A stretch of DNA of 64,000 nt, from contig NZ_CP012831.1 in NCBI RefSeq assembly GCF_001307275.1, forward strand, positions 868,001-932,000, written 5' to 3'. The stretch comes from Pseudomonas fluorescens. Lineage in GTDB: Bacteria > Pseudomonadota > Gammaproteobacteria > Pseudomonadales > Pseudomonadaceae. The position numbers were made by a program, and so were the translations under genes. Positions within the stretch are counted from its first letter, which is position 1, and the number at the start of each line of letters is the position of its first letter. Of the stretch, positions 54,547-63,328 are shown in pieces. The notes below the pieces were generated by a model. It had not been told where the DNA came from. It did not search any database and worked only from the letters and a program-made list of their open reading frames with translations.

Positions 54547-56055
54547 ATGCATAACAATAACGATAAAAGCCTTACGCACATTGAAACCAACGGGGTCGAA
54601 CAGATCCCGGACCACGAACGCACTGCCGGCCCGGGCGACCTGTTTCGCCTGATCTTCGGCGGCGCCAATACCTTCGCCACCGCCGTGCTCGGCAGTTTCC
54701 CGGTGCTGTTCGGCTTGTCGTTCCAGGCCGGGGTCTGGGCGATTGTGCTGGGGGTGTTGGTGGGTTCGATCATTCTCGCGCCGATGGGCCTGTTCGGCCC
54801 GCTCAACGGCACCAACAACGCGGTGTCTTCCGGTGCGCACTTCGGCGTGCACGGGCGCATCGTCGGCTCGTTCCTCTCGTTGCTGACCGCCATCGCGTTT
54901 TTCTCGCTGTCGGTGTGGAGCTCGGGCGATGCGTTGATCGGCGGCGCCAAGCGGCTGGTCGGCGTGCCGGAAACCGACCTGAGCCTGGGCCTGGCCTACG
55001 GCCTGTTCGCCTTGCTGGTGTTGACGGTGTGCATCTACGGCTTCCGCTTCATGCTGTGGGTCAACCGCATTGCCGTGTGGGCCGCCAGCCTGCTGTTCCT
55101 GCTGGGCATTTTCGCCTTCGCACCGACCTTCGACAGCCAGTTCGCCGGCACGGTCAGCCTCGGCCAGCCGGGCTTCTACGCGGCCTTCATCGGCGCGGCG
55201 CTGGTAGCCATGAGCAACCCGATTTCCTTCGGAGCGTTCCTGGGCGACTGGTCGCGCTACATCCCCCGCAACACGCCCAAGCGCCGCATCATGCTGGCCG
55301 TGATCGCGGCACAACTGGCGACATTGATCCCGTTCCTGTTCGGCCTCGCCACCGCCACCATCGTGGCGATCAAGGCGCCGGACTACATCGCGGCCAACAA
55401 TTACGTGGGCGGGCTGCTGGCGGTTTCGCCGGGGTGGTTCTTCCTGCCGGTGTGCCTGATCGCGGTGATCGGCGGCATGTCCACCGGCACCACGTCGCTG
55501 TATGGCACCGGGCTGGACATGTCCAGCGTGTTCCCACGGGTGCTGTCGCGGGTCAAGGCCACGCTGCTGATCGGCGTGCTGTCGATTGCCTTCATCTTCA
55601 TCGGGCGCTTCGCGGCGAACCTGGTGCAGAGCGTATCCACATTCGCCGTGCTGATCATCACCTGCACCACACCGTGGATGGTGATCATGATCATCGGCCT
55701 GCTGGTGCGCCGCGGCTTCTACTGCCCGGATGACCTGCAAGTGTTCACCCGCGGTGAAACCGGCGGGCGCTACTGGTTCAGCCACGGCTGGAACTGGCGC
55801 GGCCTGGGGGCGTGGATCCCCAGTGCGCTGGTGGGGTTGTGCTTCGTCAACCTGCCGGGGCAGTTCGTCGGGCCGCTGGGGGAATTGGCCGGCGGGATCG
55901 ACATCAGCCTGCCGGTGACCCTGGGCCTGGCCTCGGTGGTGTACCTGGTGCTGCTTGGGTTGTTCCCAGAGCCGGCGGCGGTATATGGGCCGGATGATCC
56001 GCGTAGGAACGATTCGGCGTCCATCGATAAACCGCAGCTCAGACAGACCGCCTGA
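54547..56055 (+). CDS. NCS1-type cytosine/purine permease family transporter of the gbu cluster
   Basis: A 502-residue membrane protein of the purine-cytosine permease family with about twelve helices (FRLIFGGANTFATAVLGSFPVLFGLSF; AFLGDWSRYIPRN, the conserved DWSRY/DFSRY motif). Given its place after gbuA it may carry guanidinobutyrate, guanidino compounds or a related amine rather than nucleobases; this is an inference. It corresponds in position to PA1419. Confidence 0.85.
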   Translation: MHNNNDKSLTHIETNGVEQIPDHERTAGPGDLFRLIFGGANTFATAVLGSFPVLFGLSFQAGVWAIVLGVLVGSIILAPMGLFGPLNGTNNAVSSGAHFGVHGRIVGSFLSLLTAIAFFSLSVWSSGDALIGGAKRLVGVPETDLSLGLAYGLFALLVLTVCIYGFRFMLWVNRIAVWAASLLFLLGIFAFAPTFDSQFAGTVSLGQPGFYAAFIGAALVAMSNPISFGAFLGDWSRYIPRNTPKRRIMLAVIAAQLATLIPFLFGLATATIVAIKAPDYIAANNYVGGLLAVSPGWFFLPVCLIAVIGGMSTGTTSLYGTGLDMSSVFPRVLSRVKATLLIGVLSIAFIFIGRFAANLVQSVSTFAVLIITCTTPWMVIMIIGLLVRRGFYCPDDLQVFTRGETGGRYWFSHGWNWRGLGAWIPSALVGLCFVNLPGQFVGPLGELAGGIDISLPVTLGLASVVYLVLLGLFPEPAAVYGPDDPRRNDSASIDKPQLRQTA

Positions 56056-56108
56056 CCCGAGGTGAACGCATCACCTGGCTGTAAATGCAACACCTGAGGC
56101 CGGGAGCT

Positions 56109-56220
56109 TTTGTGGCGAGGGAGCTTGCTCCCGCTGGACCGGGCTGGCGCTCCAGTGCGGAGCGCTCCCGAAATAGCGATTGCTTCGCAACCGAGCGGGA
56201 GCAAGTTCCCTCGCCACAAA
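56109..56220. repeat. REPIN (inverted REP pair)
   Basis: TTTGTGGCGAGGGAGCTTGC and its inverted copy (one base changed, AAGTTCC) frame about 55 bp between the two gbu-cluster transporter genes. Confidence 0.8.
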
Positions 56221-56278
56221 AGCGTCACCCGACATCACCCCGACTTCCTATAAAAAAAACAATCGGAGACACGCCACC

Positions 56279-57667
56279 ATGGCTTTGGACTTAATCGTCG
56301 TTCTCATCTATGCCGCCGGCATGATCGCCCTCGGCTGGTACGGCATGCGCCGCGCCAAGACCCGTGACGACTACCTCGTCGCCGGGCGCAACCTCGGCCC
56401 GGGCTTTTACCTAGGCACCATGGCCGCTACCGTCCTGGGCGGTGCGTCCACCATCGGCACCGTGCGCCTGGGCTACGTCTACGGCATTTCCGGGTTCTGG
56501 CTGTGCGGCGCCATCGGCCTGGGCATCGTCGGCCTGAGCCTGTTCCTCGCCAAGCCGTTGCTCAAGCTCAAGATCTACACCGTGACCCAAGTGCTGGAAC
56601 GCCGCTACAACCCGGCGGCGCGCCAGGCCAGTGCGCTGATCATGCTGGTGTACGCACTGATGATCGGCGCCACCTCGACCATTGCCATCGGCACCGTGAT
56701 GCAGGTGTTGTTCGGCCTGCCGTTCTGGGTGTCGATCCTGGTGGGCGGTGGCGTGGTGGTGCTGTATTCCACCATCGGCGGCATGTGGTCGCTGACCCTC
56801 ACCGACATCGTGCAATTCCTGATCATGACCGTCGGCCTGGTGTTCCTGCTGATGCCGATGTCCATCAGTGACGCGGGCGGCTGGGATGCCATGGTGGCTA
56901 AACTGCCAACCAGCTACTTCGACTTCACCGCGATTGGCTGGGACACCATCCTCACCTACTTCCTGATCTACTTCTTCGGCATCTTCATCGGCCAGGACAT
57001 CTGGCAGCGCGTGTTCACCGCCCGCAGCGAAGGCGTGGCCAAAGTGGCCGGCACCGCCGCCGGCCTGTACTGCGTGCTGTATGGTCTGGCCGGGGCGTTG
57101 ATCGGCATGGCGGCCAAGGTGTTGCTGCCGGACCTGGAGAACGTCAACAACGCCTTCGCCAGCGTGGTGCAGACCAGCCTCCCCAACGGCATTCGCGGCC
57201 TGGTGATCGCCGCGGCCCTGGCGGCCTTGATGTCCACCGCCGCAGCGGGCCTGCTCGCCGCGTCCACCACGGTGGTCCAGGACTTGCTGCCCCGTCTGCG
57301 CCAGGGCCGTGAGAGCGGCAGTGGCGACGTCCACGAGAACCGCATCGCGACCCTGCTGATGGGGGCGGTGGTCCTGGTGATCGCCCTGGTGGTCAGCGAC
57401 GTCATCAGCGCCCTGACCCTGGCCTACAACCTGCTGGTGGGCGGCATGCTGATCCCGCTGATCGGCGCCATCTACTGGAAACGCGCCACCACTGCCGGGG
57501 CGATCACCAGCATGTCGCTGGGCTTCTTGACCGCGCTGTTCTTCATGCTCAAGGACGGCCTGGACGCCAACACCCCGATCTACTACAGCCTGAGCGTGGC
57601 GCTGGTGAGTTTTGTGCTGGTGAGCGTGTTGTCGCCACGGCCGAGTACGGTGGCCAAGGCGGTTTGA
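56279..57667 (+). CDS. Sodium:solute symporter family transporter
   Basis: A 462-residue SSS-family transporter from ATG 56279 (GGAG 11 bases upstream). The family core is visible: DDYLVAGRNLGPGFYLGTMAATVLGGASTIGTV, QVLERRYNPAARQASAL and AAALAALMSTAAAGLLAASTTVVQDLL. About twelve to thirteen helices. It matches PA1418 in position in the P. aeruginosa gbu locus. The substrate is unknown; a guanidino compound, amine or polyamine is plausible. Confidence 0.87.
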   Translation: MALDLIVVLIYAAGMIALGWYGMRRAKTRDDYLVAGRNLGPGFYLGTMAATVLGGASTIGTVRLGYVYGISGFWLCGAIGLGIVGLSLFLAKPLLKLKIYTVTQVLERRYNPAARQASALIMLVYALMIGATSTIAIGTVMQVLFGLPFWVSILVGGGVVVLYSTIGGMWSLTLTDIVQFLIMTVGLVFLLMPMSISDAGGWDAMVAKLPTSYFDFTAIGWDTILTYFLIYFFGIFIGQDIWQRVFTARSEGVAKVAGTAAGLYCVLYGLAGALIGMAAKVLLPDLENVNNAFASVVQTSLPNGIRGLVIAAALAALMSTAAAGLLAASTTVVQDLLPRLRQGRESGSGDVHENRIATLLMGAVVLVIALVVSDVISALTLAYNLLVGGMLIPLIGAIYWKRATTAGAITSMSLGFLTALFFMLKDGLDANTPIYYSLSVALVSFVLVSVLSPRPSTVAKAV

Positions 57668-57692
57668 CCGCCAACGCTCGGCAATGAGATCC

Positions 57693-57784
57693 CTGTGGGA
57701 GCGAGCTTGCTCGCGATGACGGCGGTACATTCAACATGAATGCATGCCGGTCTACCGCTATCGCGAGCAAGCTCGCTCCCACAG
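57693..57784. repeat. REPIN (inverted REP pair)
   Basis: CTGTGGGAGCGAGCTTGCTC (arm continuing GCGAT) and its inverted copy about 42 bp apart, just after the symporter gene. Confidence 0.85.
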
Positions 57785-57805
57785 ATTCTGTCTTCGGAAA
57801 TAAAA

Positions 57806-57855
57806 AGATCGCAGTTCCGGGCCATCTCAATTGAAATGGTCCGGAACTGCGATCT
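57806..57855 (-). terminator. Long rho-independent terminator of the small gene
   Basis: A 50-bp inverted repeat with a 15-bp perfect stem (AGATCGCAGTTCCGG and complement) continued by CCAT/ATGG after a mismatch. On the minus strand it runs into TTTTTATTT, so it should end minus-strand transcripts. It starts 21 bp after the 42-codon gene and could also be the 3' hairpin of a small RNA. Confidence 0.75.
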
Positions 57856-57875
57856 CTCCAAATTCGGTGGTGTAT

Positions 57876-58004
57876 TTACCGGCGGCGCGGTTGGCGGCGG
57901 CGTTGCTCGTCATCGGTGCGGATCGGTACCGGTTGCATCGGCGGTTCGATCAGGCCAAGCGCGACACCCAAGTCGTGAAGCCAGTTCTGGATTTTCTCTT
58001 TCAT
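57876..58004 (-). CDS. Small 42-residue protein, possible PA1414/SicX-locus counterpart
   Basis: A 43-codon frame from ATG 58004 to TAA 57876, with GAGGGG about 8 bases before the start. The product begins MKEKIQNWLHDLGVALGLIE and ends in DDEQRRRQPRRR: a short amphipathic helix, a Pro-rich middle and a very basic tail. No function is known to me. It is bounded by a candidate ANR box and -10 element upstream and a strong terminator downstream, so it is a complete transcription unit. In P. aeruginosa the gene PA1414, the source of the anaerobically induced sRNA SicX, lies near the gbu cluster, and this may be its counterpart. Confidence 0.72.
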   Translation of the reverse strand: MKEKIQNWLHDLGVALGLIEPPMQPVPIRTDDEQRRRQPRRR

Positions 58005-58118
58005 CGTGGTGCCCCCTCAGGGTGGTGCGAGCGGCAGATTTCTGTGGCCCCTTCGCACTGATAATAGTCCGATGTTCTACGCAATGCTCGTCTCAGTTTG
58101 CAATGATCTGTTACTGAA

Positions 58119-58132
58119 TTGATCCAAATCCA
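58119..58132. promoter_or_regulatory. Candidate ANR/FNR box upstream of the small gene
   Basis: TTGAT-CCAA-ATCCA matches the FNR/ANR consensus TTGAT-N4-ATCAA at nine of ten positions. It lies between the LysR stop and the small gene. A TATTAT -10 candidate (minus strand, 58061-58066) would put the transcription start near 58054, about 71 bp from the box centre, a position used by FNR-type class I promoters. Confidence 0.55.
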
Positions 58133-58143
58133 CCTCCCGGAGT

Positions 58144-59037
58144 TCAAGCCGATTGCGCCGTGAGCATTGGCCCCCGCGGCCAGGCCTGTTGTTGCAACTC
58201 GATCCAGGCGTTCAGGTTGGCTCCGACCATGCCTTTGCGCCACATCAGCCAGGTGGTGGCGCTGGCGAACGGCTCGGCCAGCGAATGCACCGATACCCGC
58301 TCGCGGCCCGGCAGGCTGGCCAGCATCGACTCGGACATCAACGCCACCCCGGACCCGGCGATCACACACGCCAGCATCCCCTGGTAAGACTCGATTTCCA
58401 TCGCCCGGCCCATGGTCGCGTGATCATGGGCAAACCAGGCCTCTAATCGCATCCGGTACGAGCAACCACGCCGGAACGTGAACACCGCGCGGCCCTGCAC
58501 ATCCAGGGCACTGCGTACCGGCGGGTGATCGGCCTCGGTAATCAGCACCAACCGCTCGTCGCACAACGGCACGCCATCCAGCCCCGCCAGCTCCAGCGGG
58601 CCGTCCACCAGTGCCGCGTCGAGCCGGTTGGTGAGCAGGCCTTCAAGCAGTTCACCACTGGGGCCCGATTGCACTTGCAGGTTCACCGCCGGATACGCCC
58701 GGTGATAAGCCGCCAGCAGGTCGGGCAAATGCGTCGCCGCCGTGCTGTACATCGTGCCCAGCAGGAAATCCCCGGCCGGCTGACCGCCCTGCACGGCGGC
58801 ATGGGCCTCGTCATGCAAGGCGAACAGCTTGGCCGCATAGTCCAGCAGGACTTTTCCTGCCGGCGACAACTGCAAACGCTGACGCTCCCGCAGGAAAAGG
58901 TCCACACCCAGCTGTTCTTCAAGCTGCTTGAGCCGGGTCGACAGGTTCGACGGCACCCGGTGCAGGCGCTCGGCGGCCCGGGTGATGGAACCTTCCTCGG
59001 CCACGGCCTGGAAAATCCGCAGTTGGCTGAACTCCAT
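58144..59037 (-). CDS. LysR-type transcriptional regulator
   Basis: A 297-residue LysR protein from ATG 59037 (MEFSQLRIFQAVAEEGSITR) with GGAG just upstream; an in-frame TTG at 59049 is less likely. The helix-turn-helix SITRAAERLHRVPSNLSTRLKQLEEQLGVDLF is clear. It is divergent from a YbfB/YjiJ-type exporter gene, with a 15-bp palindrome containing a T-N11-A motif between them, so it probably regulates that gene. Confidence 0.9.
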   Translation of the reverse strand: MEFSQLRIFQAVAEEGSITRAAERLHRVPSNLSTRLKQLEEQLGVDLFLRERQRLQLSPAGKVLLDYAAKLFALHDEAHAAVQGGQPAGDFLLGTMYSTAATHLPDLLAAYHRAYPAVNLQVQSGPSGELLEGLLTNRLDAALVDGPLELAGLDGVPLCDERLVLITEADHPPVRSALDVQGRAVFTFRRGCSYRMRLEAWFAHDHATMGRAMEIESYQGMLACVIAGSGVALMSESMLASLPGRERVSVHSLAEPFASATTWLMWRKGMVGANLNAWIELQQQAWPRGPMLTAQSA

Positions 59038-59073
59038 GACCTTCTCCAAAAAAGAACAAGTTACTCACTATTA

Positions 59074-59088
59074 TTCATTTTTAATGAA
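59074..59088. promoter_or_regulatory. Candidate LysR operator
   Basis: TTCATT-TTT-AATGAA, a perfect 15-bp palindrome containing T-N11-A, lies 36 bp from the LysR start and 52 bp from the MFS start. Confidence 0.45.
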
Positions 59089-59140
59089 AGTCAATCAGTC
59101 CTAGCCTGACGGTCATTCGCCCCGACACCGGAGAACGACC

Positions 59141-60313
59141 ATGTCACCTCTAATTCGCCTGCTCGGCAGTTTCATCGCGCTGATGATGGCCATGGGCATC
59201 GGCCGCTTCGCCCTGACGCCCCAGTTACCTCACTTGATCGGCGAAGGTCAGGTCGACTTGACCGCCGCCGGTCTGATTGCCGCCGCCAATTACCTGGGAT
59301 ACTTCCTTGGCGCGCTGGACGCCATGTTCGCCCGTCGGCCGGAACAGGTGCGACGGCGGTTGCTCGGCGGCCTGTGGCTGTGCGTGCTGCTGACCCTGGC
59401 GTCGTTCTGGGCCTGGGGCTTCTGGCCGCACCTGGCGCTGCGTTTCGGCACCGGCGTGGCGAGCGCCTGGGTGATGGTGATGATCACCACCCTGAGCCAA
59501 CCCTTGGCTGCGGCGGTGGGACGGCCACGGCTCGGTGCCTTGGTGTTTGCCGGCCCGGGCCTGGGGATTTTCCTGACCGGCCTGCTCGCCCTGGGTTCGA
59601 ACCTGCTGGGCCAGACCTCCGCCACCCTGTGGCTGGTGTATGCCGGCGTGGCCTTGGCGATGTTGCTGGTGATCTTGCCGATCCTGCCGCAGCCGGCAGC
59701 CGCAGCACCTGTCGCAGGGCCGACCGCCCCTTCGCCGAACGCGGGCATCGCACGATTGGGCGTGGTGTACGCCCTGTACGGCGTGGGCTACATCATTCCG
59801 GCGACGTTCCTGTCGCAAATGGCCTCGGCGCAGTTCCACGGCCAATGGCTGGCCGATCTGTTCTGGCCCTGCTTCGGCATGGCCGCCGCCAGCGGCGTAT
59901 TGCTGGTCAGCCGGCGGCGGCCGAACCCGAACACCACCGGCCGCTGGTTGATCGGTACGCTCTGGCTGCAAGCCGCCGGGGTATTTGCCTGCCTGCTGGG
60001 CAGCGGGCCGGGGCTGGCCCTGGGGGTGATCCTGTGTGGCACGCCGTTCCTGGCCTGCATGCAACTGGTGATGCTGCGCTCCCGGGAACTGGCGCCCCAC
60101 GCCACCCAGCGCAACGCTGGCCTGTTGACCGCCTGTTTTGCCGTGGGCCAACTCAGCGGGCCACTGCTGGCGGCGCTGAGCAGCCATTTCAGTGGCGGCC
60201 TGCAACCGGCGCTGATCATTGCCGGCAGCGGCCTGGTGCTGGCCGGTGGCTTGTTGCTGCGGCCCGCCAGCCGGGGCGCGGCGAGCCCTTGCGCCCAGAG
60301 CGCCCTGCGTTGA
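59141..60313 (+). CDS. YbfB/YjiJ family MFS transporter
   Basis: A 390-residue protein with about twelve transmembrane helices. The opening FIALMMAMGIGRFALTPQLPHLI and the ANYLGYFLGALDAM segment are characteristic of the YbfB/YjiJ subgroup of major facilitators. The substrate is unknown. It is divergent from a LysR gene, and its stop directly abuts the stop of the convergent NCS1 permease gene. Confidence 0.9.
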   Translation: MSPLIRLLGSFIALMMAMGIGRFALTPQLPHLIGEGQVDLTAAGLIAAANYLGYFLGALDAMFARRPEQVRRRLLGGLWLCVLLTLASFWAWGFWPHLALRFGTGVASAWVMVMITTLSQPLAAAVGRPRLGALVFAGPGLGIFLTGLLALGSNLLGQTSATLWLVYAGVALAMLLVILPILPQPAAAAPVAGPTAPSPNAGIARLGVVYALYGVGYIIPATFLSQMASAQFHGQWLADLFWPCFGMAAASGVLLVSRRRPNPNTTGRWLIGTLWLQAAGVFACLLGSGPGLALGVILCGTPFLACMQLVMLRSRELAPHATQRNAGLLTACFAVGQLSGPLLAALSSHFSGGLQPALIIAGSGLVLAGGLLLRPASRGAASPCAQSALR

Positions 60314-61768
60314 TCAGGCCTGGCCGGCCGGGCTGAACGCCTTGCTCGACTGCGTGGCCGGCTCGCGTCGCGCCAAGGCGAAATACAACACCCCGCCGAG
60401 GAAGCAACCGGTGAACCAGGCAAAGTTGGCCATCGGTTGCAGCACGGGGGTGAAGGTGATCGCCACCCCCATCAGCGTCGCCGGAATCAACGCCTTGACC
60501 GCCGTCCAGTTGATGCCGCCGCTGTAGTAATAGCGCCCGCTGGGCCCGTCATTGAACAACGCATCGACGTCGATCTGCTGCTTCTTGATCAGGTAGTAAT
60601 CCACCAGCAGGATCCCGAACAACGGGCCGATGAACGCCGCCAGCACGTCCAGGGTGTAGTGGATCACTTCGGGGTTGTTGAACAGGTTCCACGGCGTGAT
60701 GAAAATCGAGGCCACCGCCGCGATCATGCCGCCGGCGCGCCAACTGATCTTGCTGGGGGCGACGTTGGCGAAGTCGAAGGCCGGCGAGACGAAGTTGGCG
60801 ACAATGTTGATGCCGATGGTGGCGGTCACGAAGGCAAAGGCCCCCAGCAAGACCGCCACGTCGTTGTCGATGCGCGCCACGGTGGCAATCGGGTCGTGGA
60901 GCATTTCACCGAACACCGGCAAGGTCCCGGAAACAATCACCACGGTGACCAGGGAGAACGCCAGGAAATTCACCGGCAGCCCCCAGAAATTACCCCGGCG
61001 CACGTCAGACATGCTTCGGCAGTAACGGCTGAAATCGCCGAAATTCAGGGTCGGGCCGGAAAAGTACGACACCACCAGGGCCGTCGCCACGATCACTTGG
61101 CCGAACGCCTGCCAGCCGGACAAGGACTTTTCTGCCAGGGTGAAGCTGATGTTGCTCCAACCGGCCTTCCACACGATCCAGCCGGCCAACAGGAACATCA
61201 CGGCGTACACCACCGGCCCGGCCCAATCGATGAAACGACGGATCGATTCCATGCCGGTCCAGAACACCAGCGCCTGGACAAACCACAGGCTGAGGAAACC
61301 GAACCAACCCAGGTAGGACAAACCGGCAAAATGCGGCGTCGCGTAAACCTCCATTGAAGGAAAAAACCGCAGCACCACGATGATCAGCGCGCTGGACGCC
61401 AGGTACGTCTGAATGCCGTACCAGGCCACGGCGATCAAACCGCGAATGACCGCAGGAATATTCGCCCCGAACACCCCGAACGCCAGCCGACAGATCACCG
61501 GGTACGGCACCGCCGCCTGTTGGCTCGGCTTGGCGACCAGGTTGGCGATCAACTGCACGATGCAGATCCCGCCGAGCAAGGCGATAAGCACCTGCCAACT
61601 CGCCAGACCCAAGGCGAACAGACTCGCGGCGAAGACATAACCGCCCACGCTGTGCACGTCACTCATCCAGAACGCGAAGATGTTGTACCAATTCCATTTC
61701 TGCGGCAGCGGGCCCAGGTCCTCGTTATAGAGGCGGGGGCTGTAGCCGTTGGGCAATTGCTCGGACAT
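60314..61768 (-). CDS. NCS1 family nucleobase/allantoin-type permease
   Basis: A 484-residue member of the nucleobase:cation symporter-1 family from ATG 61768 (MSEQLPNGYSPRLYNEDLGPLPQ). Family marks are KWNWYNIFAFWMSDVHSVGGYVFAASLF, RLAFGVFGANIPAVIRGLIAVAWYGIQTYLAS and TLNFGDFSRY. Its type carries allantoin, uracil, hydantoins or thiamine. Unlike the permease at 54.5 kb, it belongs to the branch with the long NxxDLGP-type N-terminus. No catabolic gene is adjacent to specify the substrate. Confidence 0.88.
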   Translation of the reverse strand: MSEQLPNGYSPRLYNEDLGPLPQKWNWYNIFAFWMSDVHSVGGYVFAASLFALGLASWQVLIALLGGICIVQLIANLVAKPSQQAAVPYPVICRLAFGVFGANIPAVIRGLIAVAWYGIQTYLASSALIIVVLRFFPSMEVYATPHFAGLSYLGWFGFLSLWFVQALVFWTGMESIRRFIDWAGPVVYAVMFLLAGWIVWKAGWSNISFTLAEKSLSGWQAFGQVIVATALVVSYFSGPTLNFGDFSRYCRSMSDVRRGNFWGLPVNFLAFSLVTVVIVSGTLPVFGEMLHDPIATVARIDNDVAVLLGAFAFVTATIGINIVANFVSPAFDFANVAPSKISWRAGGMIAAVASIFITPWNLFNNPEVIHYTLDVLAAFIGPLFGILLVDYYLIKKQQIDVDALFNDGPSGRYYYSGGINWTAVKALIPATLMGVAITFTPVLQPMANFAWFTGCFLGGVLYFALARREPATQSSKAFSPAGQA

Positions 61769-62006
61769 TGCGGGGCTCCTTTGAGTACCGCCGTGCCCCC
61801 GTATCGACCTGCTCACCATACTGCGCACGGGAGCCGGCATGGTTTGTATACGCGTTGCTACGCAGAATGCGTGCCATAGGCGCAGGATGTGAGACAAACC
61901 GGGGTGTGTGGCGCAGAGGAACACCGCGCAGGAACAGGCATACGCCCACGAACAGGGCGCGAGTGCATGCTAAAGGTGCAGGATTTTGTATACAGCGAAG
62001 GTCAAC

Positions 62007-62139
62007 CTGTGGGAGCTTGCTCCCGCTGGGGCGCGAAGCGGCCCCTTCGAACATGCCACCTCGGTGTGTCAGCTTGGATTGAGTGCACCTGGTTTGGCGC
62101 TGCTTCGCAGCCCAGCGGGAGCAAGCTCCCTCGCCACAG
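62007..62139. repeat. REPIN (inverted REP pair)
   Basis: CTGTGGGAGCTTGCTCCCGC and the inverted copy ending GAGCAAGCTCCCTCGCCACAG, about 80 bp apart. It occupies much of the 384-bp region between the NCS1 permease start and the CvfB-like stop; nothing else was recognised there. Confidence 0.75.
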
Positions 62140-62152
62140 GAATTGTGTGCAG

Positions 62153-62989
62153 TTAGCTCAATTCAATGCGATCGGCATGAATGACAATCTGCCCATTCTT
62201 GTACAGCGCACCAATGGCCTTCTTGAAGTTGCCCTTGCTCACGCCAAACAGGCTGCTGATCAGCGCCGGGTCGCTCTTGTCGCTGACCGCCAGGGTGCCG
62301 TTGTTCTCTCGCAACTTGGCGAGGATCTTGGCGTTCAGGCTGGTGGCGGCTTCCTGGCCCACCGGCTGCAGGCTCAGGCTGATCTTGCCGTCCGGGCGGA
62401 TTTCCTTGATGAAGCCTTTTTCCTGCATGCCGGCGCGCATGAACTTGAAGATTTCATTCTTGTGGATCAGGCCCCAGTGCTTGTTATTGATGATCGCCTT
62501 GAACCCCATGTCGGTGGCTTCGGCGACCAGCAAATCCACTTCCTGGCCCGGCGTGTAGTTGGCCGGGGTCTTGTCCAGATAACGATCCAGGCGCGCCGTG
62601 GCGGTGATGCGACGGGTGTGCTTGTCGAGGTAGACGTGCACCACGCAGTATTCGCCGGCGGTCATCTGGCGCTTTTCTTCGGAATACGGCAGCAACAGGT
62701 CCTTGGGCAGGCCCCAGTCCAGGAACACGCCGATGCTGTTGACCTCAACCACTTTCAGGCTGGCGAACTCACCGACCTGAACCTTGGGTTTTTCCGTGGT
62801 GGCGATCAATTTATCGTCGCTGTCCAGATAAATGAAAACATTGAGCCAGTCTTCATCTTCACTGGGAATATCCTTGGGAATATATCGATTGGGCAGCAGG
62901 ATTTCGCCGTCCGCACCGCCGTCCAGATATAAACCGAAGTTAGTGTGTTTAACCACTTGCAAACTGTTGTAGCGCCCGACTAAAGCCAT
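62153..62989 (-). CDS. CvfB-family S1 RNA-binding protein
   Basis: A 278-residue protein from ATG 62989 (MALVGRYNSLQVVKHTNFGLYLDGG), with GAGGG eight bases upstream; a second ATG lies 15 bases earlier. It has consecutive S1-like domains (LQVVKHTNFGLYLDG, LKVVEVNSIGVFLDWGLPKDLLLPYSE, VAEATDMGFKAIINNKHWGLIHKNE) and a C-terminal winged helix (ALISSLFGVSKGNFKKAIGALYKNGQIVI). This is the CvfB/YitL layout. RNA binding is known for the family; the targets here are not. Confidence 0.92.
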   Translation of the reverse strand: MALVGRYNSLQVVKHTNFGLYLDGGADGEILLPNRYIPKDIPSEDEDWLNVFIYLDSDDKLIATTEKPKVQVGEFASLKVVEVNSIGVFLDWGLPKDLLLPYSEEKRQMTAGEYCVVHVYLDKHTRRITATARLDRYLDKTPANYTPGQEVDLLVAEATDMGFKAIINNKHWGLIHKNEIFKFMRAGMQEKGFIKEIRPDGKISLSLQPVGQEAATSLNAKILAKLRENNGTLAVSDKSDPALISSLFGVSKGNFKKAIGALYKNGQIVIHADRIELS

Positions 62990-63328
62990 TTCCAATACCC
63001 TCATTGCGTGGGCGGCATTCTACCCGGTTTTGCGGCGCGATTCGTGGCCGCCGGCAAGGTTTGCCTGGAAGGCCCGGCCCAACCGTTGATTTTCCTGGGT
63101 TTTCGTCCGAGGCACAGCCATTCGTCAGGCCGGTGACGGTGCGTGCCGTCCTTTCTCGGCACAATATTCTTCACACGGTTGTTATTTAAAACAGAGGCTT
63201 AGGGCAATTATTGCCGGATAACGGCTGATTATTCCCGTCACGCCAGCGATAATTCAGAAGGATATTTGCCAAGCAATTGTCAAGTATTTCCTGTACGATG
63301 CCTGGCCCAATTAATTATCTACAGGTTA
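62990..63328. other. Intergenic region without recognised gene
   Basis: 339 bp between the divergent CvfB-like and small basic-protein genes. The half next to the small gene is AT-rich (several AATTATT-type runs). No REP, tRNA, hairpin terminator or convincing promoter pair was identified. Confidence 0.5.
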
